A stretch of DNA of 64,000 nt from Rhizobium giardinii bv. giardinii H152 (GCF_000379605.1 NZ_KB902657.1:74697-138696), one strand, 5' to 3'. Positions 37,753 through 46,626 are shown, numbered from the stretch's first letter. The notes: generated by a model from the letters alone, not told the origin. Made by a program: numbers and translations.

Positions 37753-38034
37753 ATGCTTAAAGAAATCAACACCAACGAGGCGCCCGGGGCGGTAGGGCCC
37801 TTCTCGCAGGCGATCAAGGTCGGCAACCTGCTGTTCGTCTCAGGCAAATTGCCTATCGACCCTGCGACTGGCGAGTTCAACTCGGACGACGCGGCTGCCC
37901 AGGCCGATCAGTGTCTCAAGAACATCGCAGCGGTTGCATTTGCAGCAGGAACAAGCCTTGCAAACACTGTAAAGACGACTGTGCTCCTTACGGACCTTGG
38001 TAAATTCGGAGAGATTAACGCGGCGACCTTGTAG
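37753..38034 (+). CDS. RidA-family protein, C-terminally truncated
   Basis: Ninety-three residues match the start and middle of RidA (Rid/YjgF) enamine/imine deaminases: NEAPGAVGPFSQAI, LLFVSGKLPIDPATG, LKNIAAVAFAAGTSL and VLLTDLGKFGEIN. The family is about 127 residues, and the active-site Arg and Glu in the missing C-terminal third (P-x-R-x2-x-E region) are absent; the frame stops after INAATL. Full-length RidA would detoxify the 2-iminopropionate formed by DadA, which explains the place in the operon. As it stands it is probably non-functional. Confidence 0.8.
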   Translation: MLKEINTNEAPGAVGPFSQAIKVGNLLFVSGKLPIDPATGEFNSDDAAAQADQCLKNIAAVAFAAGTSLANTVKTTVLLTDLGKFGEINAATL

Positions 38035-38190
38035 ACAGAGTGTCCAACGGCACACCACGTGGTAGGAAAATCTTCGCCAAGACATAAAGTTGAGTGAAAG
38101 ACAACGTTATGTTGCAGCTCGATCGCGTGAAGTTGCGATCTTTGAACGAGGTTTGGCGGATATGTAAAAATCGACCGTGCCGTAGCGCAC

Positions 38191-39120
38191 CTATGCCCGC
38201 CTGGCCCGGGGATCGTATTTGGCTAATCGAGCCAGTAGGTAATCTACCTCCGCCTTGCCAGCCCCGCTAAGGGCCCCGCCCGGTTTGCGCTGGGTGTCGT
38301 GAGCAATAGCGCCGCGCTTTTGGAGGACGTATTTTCTCACAGCCAAGCCGATGTTTTGCTGTTGCTCATAGCGAAGGAGCGGCAGATGAGCACCAAAGAG
38401 GTCATGAGCCAAATCACGCTCGCCGCTCTGTTGAAGGCGGACGAGATCAGTAAGCATATCTGGGAAGGCGTACCCCGTCATCGCACCATCCGCTCCACGT
38501 TCTCCTTCGAAATCGAGAAAAAGACCACCGTTTCCGCAAAGGATCGAAATATCGCGCATCTCACCCTTCTTCTGGAGTGCACGAAGTGTCGAGATCTTCT
38601 CCAGCCCCGGCCAGTCCTCGTGCTTTAGCATCACGCAGGAGGAGTGATTGTTTACAATGGTACGGATAACGTTTGTGCTCATAACAACGTTTAGAATGAG
38701 TGGGTAATCTTGAATAGCGAATGGGACGTCGGTCCCGATCGCTTCGACTGCCTGCGAATAATAGGTCACGATTTGATCATCGGTGCGGAGGGTCGAAGGC
38801 GGAGCGATCATCACCCCTGCTGCACCGAGTTCCATCGCACTTTTTGCTAGCGACCTCATGGCGGCCAGACCGGGTGCGGAGACACCAACAATAACTGGCA
38901 CTGTGGCGCGGGCTATCACTTGGCGCGCAACGGCTATCGACTCCTCAGGTTCCAATTTGTGCGCCTCGCCCATAATACCGAGAATCGTAAGTCCGGAGAC
39001 ACCTGCAGCTAAATAAAAGTCAGTAAGCCTTTCGAGAGAGACGAGATCTAAACTGCCATCCGGATGGAAGGGAGTTGCCGCGATCGCAAAGACGCCTTTT
39101 GCCGTATGGTCGAGTAGCAC
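38191..39120 (-). CDS. Dihydrodipicolinate synthase/N-acetylneuraminate lyase family protein
   Basis: A 309-residue class I aldolase-fold protein. The Schiff-base lysine is Lys166 in CVMLKHEDW and the catalytic Tyr is Tyr139 in IQDYPLI. The N-terminal GVFAIAATPFHPDGSLD and the GIMGEAHKL loop (where true DapA has GTTGE) place it in the catabolic lyase/hydratase side of the family rather than lysine synthesis. Downstream of an RraA-like gene, an SDR and an aminotransferase on the same strand, it could cleave or dehydrate a keto acid. Its substrate is unknown. Confidence 0.88.
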   Translation of the reverse strand: MLLDHTAKGVFAIAATPFHPDGSLDLVSLERLTDFYLAAGVSGLTILGIMGEAHKLEPEESIAVARQVIARATVPVIVGVSAPGLAAMRSLAKSAMELGAAGVMIAPPSTLRTDDQIVTYYSQAVEAIGTDVPFAIQDYPLILNVVMSTNVIRTIVNNHSSCVMLKHEDWPGLEKISTLRALQKKGEMRDISILCGNGGLFLDFEGERGADGAMTGYAFPDMLTDLVRLQQSGERDLAHDLFGAHLPLLRYEQQQNIGLAVRKYVLQKRGAIAHDTQRKPGGALSGAGKAEVDYLLARLAKYDPRARRA

Positions 39121-39274
39121 AAGAACCTCCTTCTAGACGGCGAGGACGCTCTGAAATGTTCGTCCGCCCAAGTAAACAAAACGAGACGCCGTGCCGATGG
39201 GGTGACACGACGCCGCAAGGTAAGTGTTCGCTAGATTACAGGAGAGGGCAATCCGACGCTCACCAGTGTCATTG

Positions 39275-39985
39275 TCAGTTGCCCGACTGATTCTTCCACT
39301 CTTCGTAGCGAGCTTTGTTTTCGGCGTTTGCGGGATATAGGCCCGGCAAAGCGGCACCGTTGTTGACTTCCTGCATAATCCAGCCTTCGAGGCGTTCCTG
39401 TTCGGGAGCGAGCTCGAGGATGTCGTCAATCAAGGCCGCCGGGATCACGACGCCACCATCGTTATCAATCACGATAATGTCGTTCGGGAAGACGGCAACT
39501 CCACCGCAGCCGACTGGCTGGTCCCAGTCCACGAAAGTAAGCCCTGCCACCGACGGCGGAGCTGCTACGCCCGCACACCACACGGGCAGGCCTGTGCCGA
39601 GCACGCCATCCAGATCTCGTACGACGCCGTCAGTTACGAGAGCCGCAACATTTTTCTTTGCCATACGGGCGCACAGGATATCTCCGAAGATACCAGCATC
39701 GGTGATGCCCATAGCGTCCACGACGGCAATGCAGCCATCCGGCATCGCCTCGATTGCGGCCCGCGTGGATTTTGGAGACGACCAAGACTCTGGCGTGGCG
39801 AGATCTTCACGTGCGGGAACGAACCGTAGCGTGAACGCACGGCCGATGATGCGCCCCTGCCCGGGCTTGATCGGCAATGCGCCGCGCATCCAGACGTTGC
39901 GTAGTCCCTTCTTCAACAGGATAGTCGTCAGGGTTGCGGTTGTGACACCCGCCAGGATACTTCTTATTTCTGCGTCGGTAGCCAT
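39275..39985 (-). CDS. RraA-like aldolase/decarboxylase (HMG/CHA aldolase family)
   Basis: A 236-residue RraA-fold protein. It shows the fold's signatures ATPESWSSP, VVDAMGITDAGIFGDILCARM (abbreviated: GITDAGIFGDILC), GVVTDGVVRD-type loop ALVTDGVVRDLDGV (metal-binding Asp after R) and VFPNDIIVIDNDGGVVIP. The G-x20-R-D-x2 motif typical of 4-hydroxy-4-methyl-2-oxoglutarate or 4-carboxy-4-hydroxy-2-oxoadipate aldolases is present, so an aldolase or oxaloacetate decarboxylase activity is more likely than RNase E regulation. The ATG at 39985 has AAAGG upstream. Confidence 0.87.
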   Translation of the reverse strand: MATDAEIRSILAGVTTATLTTILLKKGLRNVWMRGALPIKPGQGRIIGRAFTLRFVPAREDLATPESWSSPKSTRAAIEAMPDGCIAVVDAMGITDAGIFGDILCARMAKKNVAALVTDGVVRDLDGVLGTGLPVWCAGVAAPPSVAGLTFVDWDQPVGCGGVAVFPNDIIVIDNDGGVVIPAALIDDILELAPEQERLEGWIMQEVNNGAALPGLYPANAENKARYEEWKNQSGN

Positions 39986-40012
39986 TGGTTTGCCTTTCAA
40001 AATGTTGGTTTG

Positions 40013-40798
40013 TCAGATGCTTGCGATCATGCCGCCATCGACGCGGATAACGCTTCCGGTGATGAAAGATGCGCGGGCGCTCGCAAGGAAGGCGACCACG
40101 TCGCCGTATTCCTGAGGTTTGCCGTACCGACCAACCGGGATGGAGCCTGTGCTTTCCGTTGCAACATCTTCCACTGATCGACCTTCCCGTTTCGCCTTTT
40201 GCTCATCCAAGAACATGATCCGCGCAGTCGCAATGCGGCCTGGAAGGACGATGTTCGATGTGATTCCAGCTCCACCGACTTCTTTCGCAAGCGTTTTCGA
40301 CCAGCCCACCAGAGTGGAGCGGAGCGCGTTCGACAGGCCCAGATTAGGGATCGGAGCAACGACGCCGGAGGACGTCGATGTGATGATGCGGCCCCACCCG
40401 GCGCTTCGCATGTTGGGGAGCACCCTGTCGGTCAGCGCGATTACAGAAAGGACCATCGACTGAAAGAACTTAGACCACAGCTCGGGAGACTGGCCAGAAA
40501 CCGCTGTCGGTGGGGGTCCACCTGTGTTGTTCACCAAGATCGCGACATTTCCATATACACCCTCGATCCGCGCGACGTTGCTCTCGATCACCGCGAGATC
40601 GCTGATGTCCCACGTTAGGGCGAATGCGTCCCCACCCACAGATTTGATTTCGGCAACGGTCTTTTCCGCCGCGTCGAGATCAATATCCGCCACGACGACT
40701 TTTGCACCCTCAGCTGCCAAAGTTTGCGCGATGGCTCCGCCCAGACCGCCGCCGGCACCCAAGACCAGGGCGCATTTTCCGTTAATTCCCAAATCCAT
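40013..40798 (-). CDS. Short-chain dehydrogenase/reductase lacking the canonical YxxxK
   Basis: A 261-residue SDR-fold protein. The cofactor motif LGAGGGLGGAIAQTLAAEG is at about 13-31, followed by VVADIDLDAA, which favours NAD, and NNTGGPPP in place of NNAG. The active-site serine region STSSGVVAPIPNLG is present, but the position of the Tyr-x3-Lys pair reads LSNALRSTL, so the usual catalytic Tyr and Lys are missing. This substitution occurs in a known SDR subgroup whose chemistry is not clear to me. The start of an operon with the RraA-like and DapA-like genes is shared. Confidence 0.88.
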   Translation of the reverse strand: MDLGINGKCALVLGAGGGLGGAIAQTLAAEGAKVVVADIDLDAAEKTVAEIKSVGGDAFALTWDISDLAVIESNVARIEGVYGNVAILVNNTGGPPPTAVSGQSPELWSKFFQSMVLSVIALTDRVLPNMRSAGWGRIITSTSSGVVAPIPNLGLSNALRSTLVGWSKTLAKEVGGAGITSNIVLPGRIATARIMFLDEQKAKREGRSVEDVATESTGSIPVGRYGKPQEYGDVVAFLASARASFITGSVIRVDGGMIASI

Positions 40799-40819
40799 TT
40801 TATTCAGTCCTCACTGTGT

Positions 40820-42040
40820 TTATCGTAGGGACGAGCATGCGTCGCCAATTCGTGCGCACGCTGCCTGAAGGCGCTCAGTCGAAGTTGCAAACGAGATCCG
40901 GAAATAGGGCCCAAGGCCGAACGCGGAGCCGGGAACGACTGCTACGCCGACCGATTCCAGCAAGTAGGTCGCGAAACCCACGTCACTTTCGATTAGATTG
41001 CCATTGGGCTGCCTTTTGCCGATAACTCCGGCGCAGGACGGGAACAGGTAGAACGCGCCATCCGGCGTGCGGCAGGTCAGGCCGTCAGTCGAATTGAAAG
41101 CAGAAAGACATAAATCGCGACGTTCCTGGAAAACGACATTCCGCTCAGCAAGGAAATCGAGGGGACCTGTAAGAGCGGCGACAGCCGCTGCTTGTGAAAC
41201 CGAACTCGGATTGGTCGTGCTTTGCGACTGGATCGTCGCCATTGCCTTGATCAATTCAGCGGGGCCGCCCGCATAGCCGATACGCCAACCTGTCATCGCA
41301 TAAGCTTTGGAAACGCCATTGCAAGTGAGAACACGCTCGCGCAAACGAGGCTCAACCGCGGCGATCGTGCTGAAATCCCAGCCGTCGTACCGAATGTGCT
41401 CGTACATGTCGTCGGTCAGCACGAGAACACGTGGGTGGCGCAGGAGAACTTCTGCAATCGCCTTGAGTTCGCGGGCGGAGTACCCTGCCCCCGTCGGATT
41501 GCTAGGCGAGTTGAGAACCAGCCATTTCGTCCGTTCAGTGATCGCACTCTCCAGGGCGGCAGCGGTAAGCTTGAACCCGCAATCTTCACCGCAGGCGACA
41601 ATGACAGGCACACCGCCGGTGAGCAGAACCATGTCGGGATATGACACCCAATAGGGCGCTGGAATGATGACTTCATCGCCTTCGTCCAGCGTTGCTGTGA
41701 ACGCGTTGAAGATTACCTGCTTGCCGCCGGTTCCGACGGAAATACTAGTGGTCTCATATTCCAGGCTGTTCTCTCGCTTGAATTTCTGAACAATCGCCCG
41801 CTTGAGTTCCGGCGTTCCGTCAACGTCGGTGTATTTCGTGACACCGTCGTCGATTGCCTTCTTCGCGGCCGCCTTGATGTGATCTGGCGTATCGAAATCC
41901 GGCTCGCCTTGGGACAGGGCGATGATGTCGGCTCCACTGCGACGAAGTTCAGCCGCCAAACGCGTGATGGCAATTGTCGGCGAAGGTTTTACTGTCCTTA
42001 ATCGCTGGGAGAGACTGGTTGGCTCAAATCGCATTGTCAT
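40820..42040 (-). CDS. Class I PLP aminotransferase (aspartate aminotransferase-like)
   Basis: A 406-residue fold-type I enzyme. The Schiff-base lysine is Lys245 in GVSKAYAMTGWRIGY; NSPSNPTGAGYS carries the conserved Asn; LTDDMYEHIRY holds the Asp/Tyr that bind PLP. The N-terminal RLRTVKPSPTIAITRLAAEL and SQGEPDFDTP are typical of bacterial AspB-type enzymes acting on aspartate, aromatic or prephenate substrates. It is the first gene of the minus-strand group and is divergent from a LysR regulator 102 bp away, which likely controls it. Together with the RraA-like gene this could make and break an oxo-dicarboxylate (inference). Confidence 0.9.
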   Translation of the reverse strand: MTMRFEPTSLSQRLRTVKPSPTIAITRLAAELRRSGADIIALSQGEPDFDTPDHIKAAAKKAIDDGVTKYTDVDGTPELKRAIVQKFKRENSLEYETTSISVGTGGKQVIFNAFTATLDEGDEVIIPAPYWVSYPDMVLLTGGVPVIVACGEDCGFKLTAAALESAITERTKWLVLNSPSNPTGAGYSARELKAIAEVLLRHPRVLVLTDDMYEHIRYDGWDFSTIAAVEPRLRERVLTCNGVSKAYAMTGWRIGYAGGPAELIKAMATIQSQSTTNPSSVSQAAAVAALTGPLDFLAERNVVFQERRDLCLSAFNSTDGLTCRTPDGAFYLFPSCAGVIGKRQPNGNLIESDVGFATYLLESVGVAVVPGSAFGLGPYFRISFATSTERLQAACARIGDACSSLR

Positions 42041-42142
42041 CGCTGGTCCTATTTGTCCTCAGTTTCAGCAGGAATATTGACACGCACTCCAACGTAAGAA
42101 AACATGCGCTTTCATGTGTTTGAGATGCAGAAAGTCTAAACA

Positions 42143-43024
42143 ATGGAAACGCGGTTCTTGAAGACGCTACTCTCGGTGATGGACTCTAACTCCATCGCTG
42201 CTGCCGCGCGAAAGGAAAACCTCACACCCTCCGCGGTCGTTCAGCGGCTGCGGGCGTTAGAGGATGAGATTGGCGCAGCGTTGGTCAGGAGAGCTGGTCA
42301 TTCGATGCGAGCCACTGAAGCAGGAACCGCCGTTGTCGATGCAGCCAGGCGCATCGTCGAAATGGCGGAAAGCCTGCCTGGCCTAGCGAACCAGAATGAA
42401 GAGATTGGCCGGGTTCGCGTCGGCATCATCCACTCGATGACTACCGGACTCCTTCCGGAAATCCTCACCTCTATGAAGGAGAAGCGGCCCGGGATACAGG
42501 TCGACGTGCAGCCCGGACAGTCGTCGGATTTGTTTCAGAGAATGATCGACGGCAACCTTGACGCGGCAATATTGGTAGAGCCCCCATTTGCCATTCCCAA
42601 AGAGTTTACATGGCATGAGCTTCGTAAAGATCCCCTCGTCCTTCTGTGCAGTAGTGATGAAGCCGAGAACGATCCAATCGCGCTTCTGAAGCACGCCCCA
42701 TTCATCCGTTATGACCGAAAGCACTGGGGCGGACGATCGGCGGAAACGTACCTGAGACGGTTGAAAATCAACCTTCAAGAGAAATACGAACTTGATTCAC
42801 TCGAGGCGATCGCCGTACTGGTGAACAGGGGCTTGGGGGTATCGCTGGTGCCTGACTGGCTGCCGCCATGGCCGGAGGGGCTGTCCTTACGAAAAATATC
42901 CTTGGACGGAGCACCCTTTCGAGGCGTGGGTATAATTTTTCCGAGATTGACGACGAACGAACGCCTTGTGAAAGCCTTTGCAGAGGAGGCTCGCGCAGCT
43001 GCAAAACTGAAAAACGTCGCTTAG
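42143..43024 (+). CDS. LysR-family transcriptional regulator
   Basis: A 293-residue LTTR. The winged helix at residues 1-60 has FLKTLLSVMDSNSIAAAAR and NLTPSAVVQRLRALEDEIGAALVRR (abbreviated: LTPSAVVQRLRALE), with the wing GHSMRATEAG. The effector domain starts near residue 88. The short N-terminus without MxxxQL is seen in some LTTR subgroups. It is divergent from the aminotransferase/SDR/RraA/DapA genes and is the likely regulator of them. The gap holds AACATG and CATGTG arms near 42101-42118, a possible operator. Downstream lie only gene remnants. Confidence 0.88.
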   Translation: METRFLKTLLSVMDSNSIAAAARKENLTPSAVVQRLRALEDEIGAALVRRAGHSMRATEAGTAVVDAARRIVEMAESLPGLANQNEEIGRVRVGIIHSMTTGLLPEILTSMKEKRPGIQVDVQPGQSSDLFQRMIDGNLDAAILVEPPFAIPKEFTWHELRKDPLVLLCSSDEAENDPIALLKHAPFIRYDRKHWGGRSAETYLRRLKINLQEKYELDSLEAIAVLVNRGLGVSLVPDWLPPWPEGLSLRKISLDGAPFRGVGIIFPRLTTNERLVKAFAEEARAAAKLKNVA

Positions 43025-43160
43025 TCGACTAGCGTGACCTGGTTAATTTATCTGGAACGCTATTCATCATCAGTACCTCTGCTCCCACGACACAGTTTCT
43101 GCCGTGGCCCAATGTACCAAGTTGAGCACGGCCGAACCACGTTGAAGCCCAGAGAAGGTA

Positions 43161-43461
43161 TTATTTCTTCAGGCCGTTAATTATAGCCATATTGGCATAC
43201 AAGCGCTTCGTCATCGCGTTCATGTCGCCCATGAGTGGATAGGCCTGCTCAAGAAAGCGACGATATGAGCCCACTCCTCTGTGCTTCTCGAAGATTGGTA
43301 TGTAGCCGGGCGTCGCGGTCCACGCCGAAAGCGATTGCGGCGAACACTCGCAGTGGAACTGGGTACTGACTGCATGCGTGCCAACAGCCATGATCTGCAC
43401 CCGTCAACGCGGACGACGCCAATACTTCGGCCGCGTCAGGAACTCTCGTTACTTCCGCCAT
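43161..43461 (-). pseudogene. Class I glutamine amidotransferase remnant
   Basis: Two frames join into one C-terminal part of a type 1 glutamine amidotransferase: AEVTRVPDAAEVLASSALTG from 43461, then after a shift near 43395 QIMAVGTHAVSTQFHCECSP (catalytic His), WTATPGYIPIFEKHRG and LEQAYPLMGDMNAM. The nucleophile Cys part is missing altogether. It borders the start of the opposite-strand oxidoreductase remnant. Confidence 0.7.
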
Positions 43462-43744
43462 GAACGAACTGCAGCTATACTCCGTCGACGATCCGGTCGG
43501 CCAGCAGGGCTATCGCACACTAATCGCCGGCCCGGAACATCCGCCCTATCGCCAATTCATTCCAGCACCCGGCCATGGACTGGGCTTCAACGAACTTAAG
43601 GTGATCGAGTGCCACGAGCTGCTAATGGCGATTGGTGGGGACATGAATGCAAACGTGAGCGACTTTGATAAAGGCTTGGAGATCGAACAAGTCGTGCACG
43701 CCATGGCCCGGTCGGCAGAAGCTCAGTGTTGGGTCGACGTCTGA
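43460..43744 (+). pseudogene. C-terminal fragment of a Gfo/Idh/MocA-family oxidoreductase
   Basis: Ninety-four residues read MNELQLYSVDD, IAGPEHPPYRQFIPAPGHGL, GFNELKVIECHELLMAIGGD and IEQVVHAMARSAEAQCWVDV. This is the end of a sugar/inositol dehydrogenase-type protein of about 380 residues. The NAD-binding Rossmann domain is missing, so it is a fragment, although the frame is open. Confidence 0.75.
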
Positions 43745-43787
43745 TGCAAACGGCGCAATGGCTCACTTAAATGTGTCCAATCGACCT

Positions 43788-43970
43788 ACTCATTTAGAGA
43801 TTTGGCGCCCTGGAACGACGGCAGGATCTGCATGTAGCGGGCCAGCACGATGAGTTCCGTGCCGGTTTGCTCGACCACGGCCATGATGCGGGCTTCGGCC
43901 CGTGACTCATTGGCCTTGGTGACCGGGATGTGGTGGAGCGGAATATCGTGATTGACGAGATCTTCTTATG
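43788..43970 (-). pseudogene. Formyltetrahydrofolate deformylase (PurU) remnant with internal deletion
   Basis: On the minus strand DLVNHDIPLHHIPVTKANES, EARIMAVVEQTGTELIVLAR and YMQIL match the hydrolase domain of PurU. The text then jumps to PSFQGAKSLNE. In intact PurU the YMQIL and PSFKGAK parts are separated by about 20 residues, so an internal deletion is visible, and both ends of the gene are lost. Confidence 0.75.
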
Positions 43971-43975
43971 TTGAG

Positions 43976-44848
43976 TCAGCGCTGATTGATCAGCCAATCG
44001 GCAAAAATGCGCGCCAGTCGCCTTTGGCTGCCCGATTTGGGATAAGCGACGTAGTGGCCGATGTATCGATTGTCTCGGAATTTGCCGGCAAACGGATTCA
44101 CCAATCTTCCACTCTCTAGCTCTCTCCTAGCGAGGACGTTCGATTCAAGCGTTATGCCAACGCTATTGGCTGCCGCGTCTATCGCCAGGAAACTTCTGTC
44201 GAAGCTGATCGATGGCGCGGGCGGAGGGCCAAGATCGTTGATTTCGAACCAGTCGATCCACTGAATCCGTTTCAAATCGCTCCGGATGAGAGGCAGGCGG
44301 AAGAGGTCCCTCGGAGATTTGATCTGCGCCGCCATCTCTGGCGAGCAGAGCGGGGCAATGATTTCCTCCGACAGCGGAATGACTATCAGGTCTTCGCGGT
44401 TGAGAGGCTCCCCGTAAACAACATCGGCATCGAAGAGCCCGTCGACGAAACGGGCATAGTTCGTGCTGGCCGCAACCCTCACCTCCACGCCCGGGTTTTC
44501 TTTCAGGAACTGCGGCAATCGCGGCGAGAGGACCTGTGCGGCAAAACTCGGCGCACAATGGAGACGCAGGAGCTGCGCCTTATTCGATGAAATTTGCTCA
44601 ACACCTCTGCGCAGTTCCTCGAAGGCATTCGAGGCATGCGTCAAGAGCGTCTGGCCAGCAAATGTCAGCTTGACACTGCGCGTGCTGCGTTCGAACAGCG
44701 CGACACCCAGGTCTCTCTCTAGCCTGAAAATCGCGTGACTTATGGCACTTGGCGACAGATTCAGTTCCTCGGCAGCGGACCGGAATGTTCCGAGCCGCGC
44801 GGCGGATTCGAAAATACGCATGGCGGATAGTGATGTCATGTGCAGCAT
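43976..44848 (-). CDS. LysR-family regulator (GcvA-like) of the adjacent carbohydrate operon
   Basis: A 290-residue LTTR. The winged helix has SLSAMRIFESAARLGTFRSAAEEL, LSPSAISHAIFRLERDLG and the wing FERSTRSVKLTFAG. The GcvA-type subgroup is suggested by the opening and by LSEEIIAPLCSPEMAAQI in the effector domain. It is divergent from the SDR gene at 44995, with 146 bp between, and probably regulates the long plus-strand operon that follows. The start may be 44848 or an ATG three codons in (44839); neither has a strong ribosome site. Its 3' end abuts the PurU remnant. Confidence 0.88.
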   Translation of the reverse strand: MLHMTSLSAMRIFESAARLGTFRSAAEELNLSPSAISHAIFRLERDLGVALFERSTRSVKLTFAGQTLLTHASNAFEELRRGVEQISSNKAQLLRLHCAPSFAAQVLSPRLPQFLKENPGVEVRVAASTNYARFVDGLFDADVVYGEPLNREDLIVIPLSEEIIAPLCSPEMAAQIKSPRDLFRLPLIRSDLKRIQWIDWFEINDLGPPPAPSISFDRSFLAIDAAANSVGITLESNVLARRELESGRLVNPFAGKFRDNRYIGHYVAYPKSGSQRRLARIFADWLINQR

Positions 44849-44994
44849 CGGATTAGTGAATCACAGTCACCTACCGATGTAAACTTGGCGTTTGTCGAAC
44901 ATGCCCCTTTCAGCCACAAATTCCAGCAGCAGCCTTCATCCGCTGCCGGAACATCAACCAGATGCTTTGAGGAAGGCATTGGGAGGAGACATAG

Positions 44995-45756
44995 ATGCTA
45001 CTGAAGGGGAAGACCGCGGTCATTTCTGGCGCGGCGAGCAAACGCGGCATTGGCCGTGCGACTGCAGAACTGTTTGCAGAACATGGAGCGCGTCTCGCCA
45101 TACTGGATCTTGATGGTGAATCCGCGAAGGAAGCGGCCCAGACTTTGCCGGTGAATGACCAGGGCAGCCACATCGGCCTTCGCTGCGACGTTTCGAACAA
45201 GGCTGAATGCGATTCGGCCGCCCAAGCGGTCGTATCGGCATTCGGCAAGGTTGACGTGCTGATCAACAATGCGGGCATCACCCAGCCGGTCAAGACGCTC
45301 GACATCACAGAGGCCGACTGGCATCGCATTGTTGACGTCAACATGACTGGCATCCTGTTTCTCAGCCAGGCTTTCATTCCCAATATGCGCGACAATGGCG
45401 GCGGCTCCATTGCCTGCATTTCCTCGGTTTCTGCACAACGCGGCGGCGGCATCTTTGGTGGCCCCCATTATTCGGCGGCCAAGGCAGGCGTGCTCGGACT
45501 TGCCAAGGCGATGGCCCGCGAGTTCGGCCCGGTCGGCATCCGCGTGAATTCCGTGACCCCCGGCCTGATCCAGACGGACATCACGGGCGGAAAGCTGACC
45601 GACGAGATGCGAACCGACATCATCAAGGGCATTCCCTTAAGCCGGCTAGGCGACGCGCGCGATGTTGCGAACATCTACCTGTTTCTGGCCTCCGACCTCT
45701 CTGCCTACGTCACCGGTGCGGTGATCGACGTCAATGGCGGCATGCTGATCCACTGA
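44995..45756 (+). CDS. Short-chain dehydrogenase/reductase, sugar/polyol type
   Basis: A 253-residue classical SDR with intact motifs: cofactor loop SGAASKRGIGRATAELFA (about 11-28), ILDLDG (an acidic residue favouring NAD), NNAGIT, the catalytic Ser in CISSVSAQ and Tyr/Lys in HYSAAKAGVLGLAKA. It begins an operon with transketolase and transporters behind GGAGGAG. It likely oxidises a sugar, sugar acid or polyol (for example to a ketose); the product may feed the split transketolase. The substrate is not determinable from sequence. Confidence 0.9.
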   Translation: MLLKGKTAVISGAASKRGIGRATAELFAEHGARLAILDLDGESAKEAAQTLPVNDQGSHIGLRCDVSNKAECDSAAQAVVSAFGKVDVLINNAGITQPVKTLDITEADWHRIVDVNMTGILFLSQAFIPNMRDNGGGSIACISSVSAQRGGGIFGGPHYSAAKAGVLGLAKAMAREFGPVGIRVNSVTPGLIQTDITGGKLTDEMRTDIIKGIPLSRLGDARDVANIYLFLASDLSAYVTGAVIDVNGGMLIH

Positions 45757-45786
45757 TAGAGCGCAGGCTCGCCACAGGAGAATTCA

Positions 45787-46626
45787 ATGACCCAGATCGG
45801 TCACAATGTAAGCCTGCCGGAACGGGCGCGACGCATCCGCCGCCACGCCTTGCGGATGGGCGAAGTCCAAGGCCAGGGTTACATCGCTCAGGCTCTCGGC
45901 ATCGCGGATGTTCTCGCGGTATCCTATTTCCACGCCACGCATTATCGGCCGGACGATCCCGAATGGGAAGGACGCGACCGCTTTCTTCTGTCGATCGGGC
46001 ATTATGCGATCGCGCTTTACGCCGCCCTGATCGAAGCAAAAATCATTCCTGAGGATGAACTGGAAACTTACGGTACGGACGACAGTCGCCTGCCCATGTC
46101 CGGAATGGCTGCCTACACGCCCGGCATGGAAATCACCGGCGGGTCGCTCGGCCATGGACTCGGAATTGCTGTCGGCATGTGCCTCGGGCTGAAGCGTAAG
46201 AAGTCCGCATCCTTTGTCTACAACCTGTTTTCCGATGGCGAACTGGATGAAGGATCGACCTGGGAAGCGGCGATGTCGGCGGGCTCCTACAAGCTCGACA
46301 ACCTGATCGCGATCGTCGACGTCAATCAGATGCAAGCGGACGGCCCGTCCCTTGGCGTCATGAACTTCGAGCCGCTTGTCGCCAAGTTCGAAGCGTTCGG
46401 CTGGTTCACGCAGCGGGTCGATGGCAACGACATCGAAGCCGTGGTCCGGGCATTCGATGCCGCGCGAAGCCATCCCGAGGCCCGACCCCGCATGATCATC
46501 TGCGATACGAAGATGGCAAAGGGCGTACCGTTCCTCGAAGCAAGAGAACGCAATCACTTCCTGCGGGTCGAACCGCATGAATGGGCCGAGGCTCTCAGGA
46601 TCATCGATGCGGGAGGGACGGCATGA
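45787..46626 (+). CDS. Transketolase-like, N-terminal (TPP-binding) subunit
   Basis: A 279-residue half-transketolase. The thiamine diphosphate motif is visible as FSDGELDEGSTWEAA followed by VDVNQMQADG, and the catalytic His region as RFLLSIGHYAIALYAAL. GSLGHGLGIAVGM is also conserved. Split transketolases are used for sugar catabolism in several proteobacteria, for example apulose-4-phosphate transketolase. It overlaps the C-terminal subunit gene by 4 nt (ATGA). The two products should form the active heterotetramer. Confidence 0.9.
   Translation: MTQIGHNVSLPERARRIRRHALRMGEVQGQGYIAQALGIADVLAVSYFHATHYRPDDPEWEGRDRFLLSIGHYAIALYAALIEAKIIPEDELETYGTDDSRLPMSGMAAYTPGMEITGGSLGHGLGIAVGMCLGLKRKKSASFVYNLFSDGELDEGSTWEAAMSAGSYKLDNLIAIVDVNQMQADGPSLGVMNFEPLVAKFEAFGWFTQRVDGNDIEAVVRAFDAARSHPEARPRMIICDTKMAKGVPFLEARERNHFLRVEPHEWAEALRIIDAGGTA

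Noticed and set aside
39275-39985. Regulator of RNase E activity (true RraA)
   Set aside because: The length (236) is greater than RraA (about 160) and the context is catabolic; the aldolase/decarboxylase subgroup fits better.
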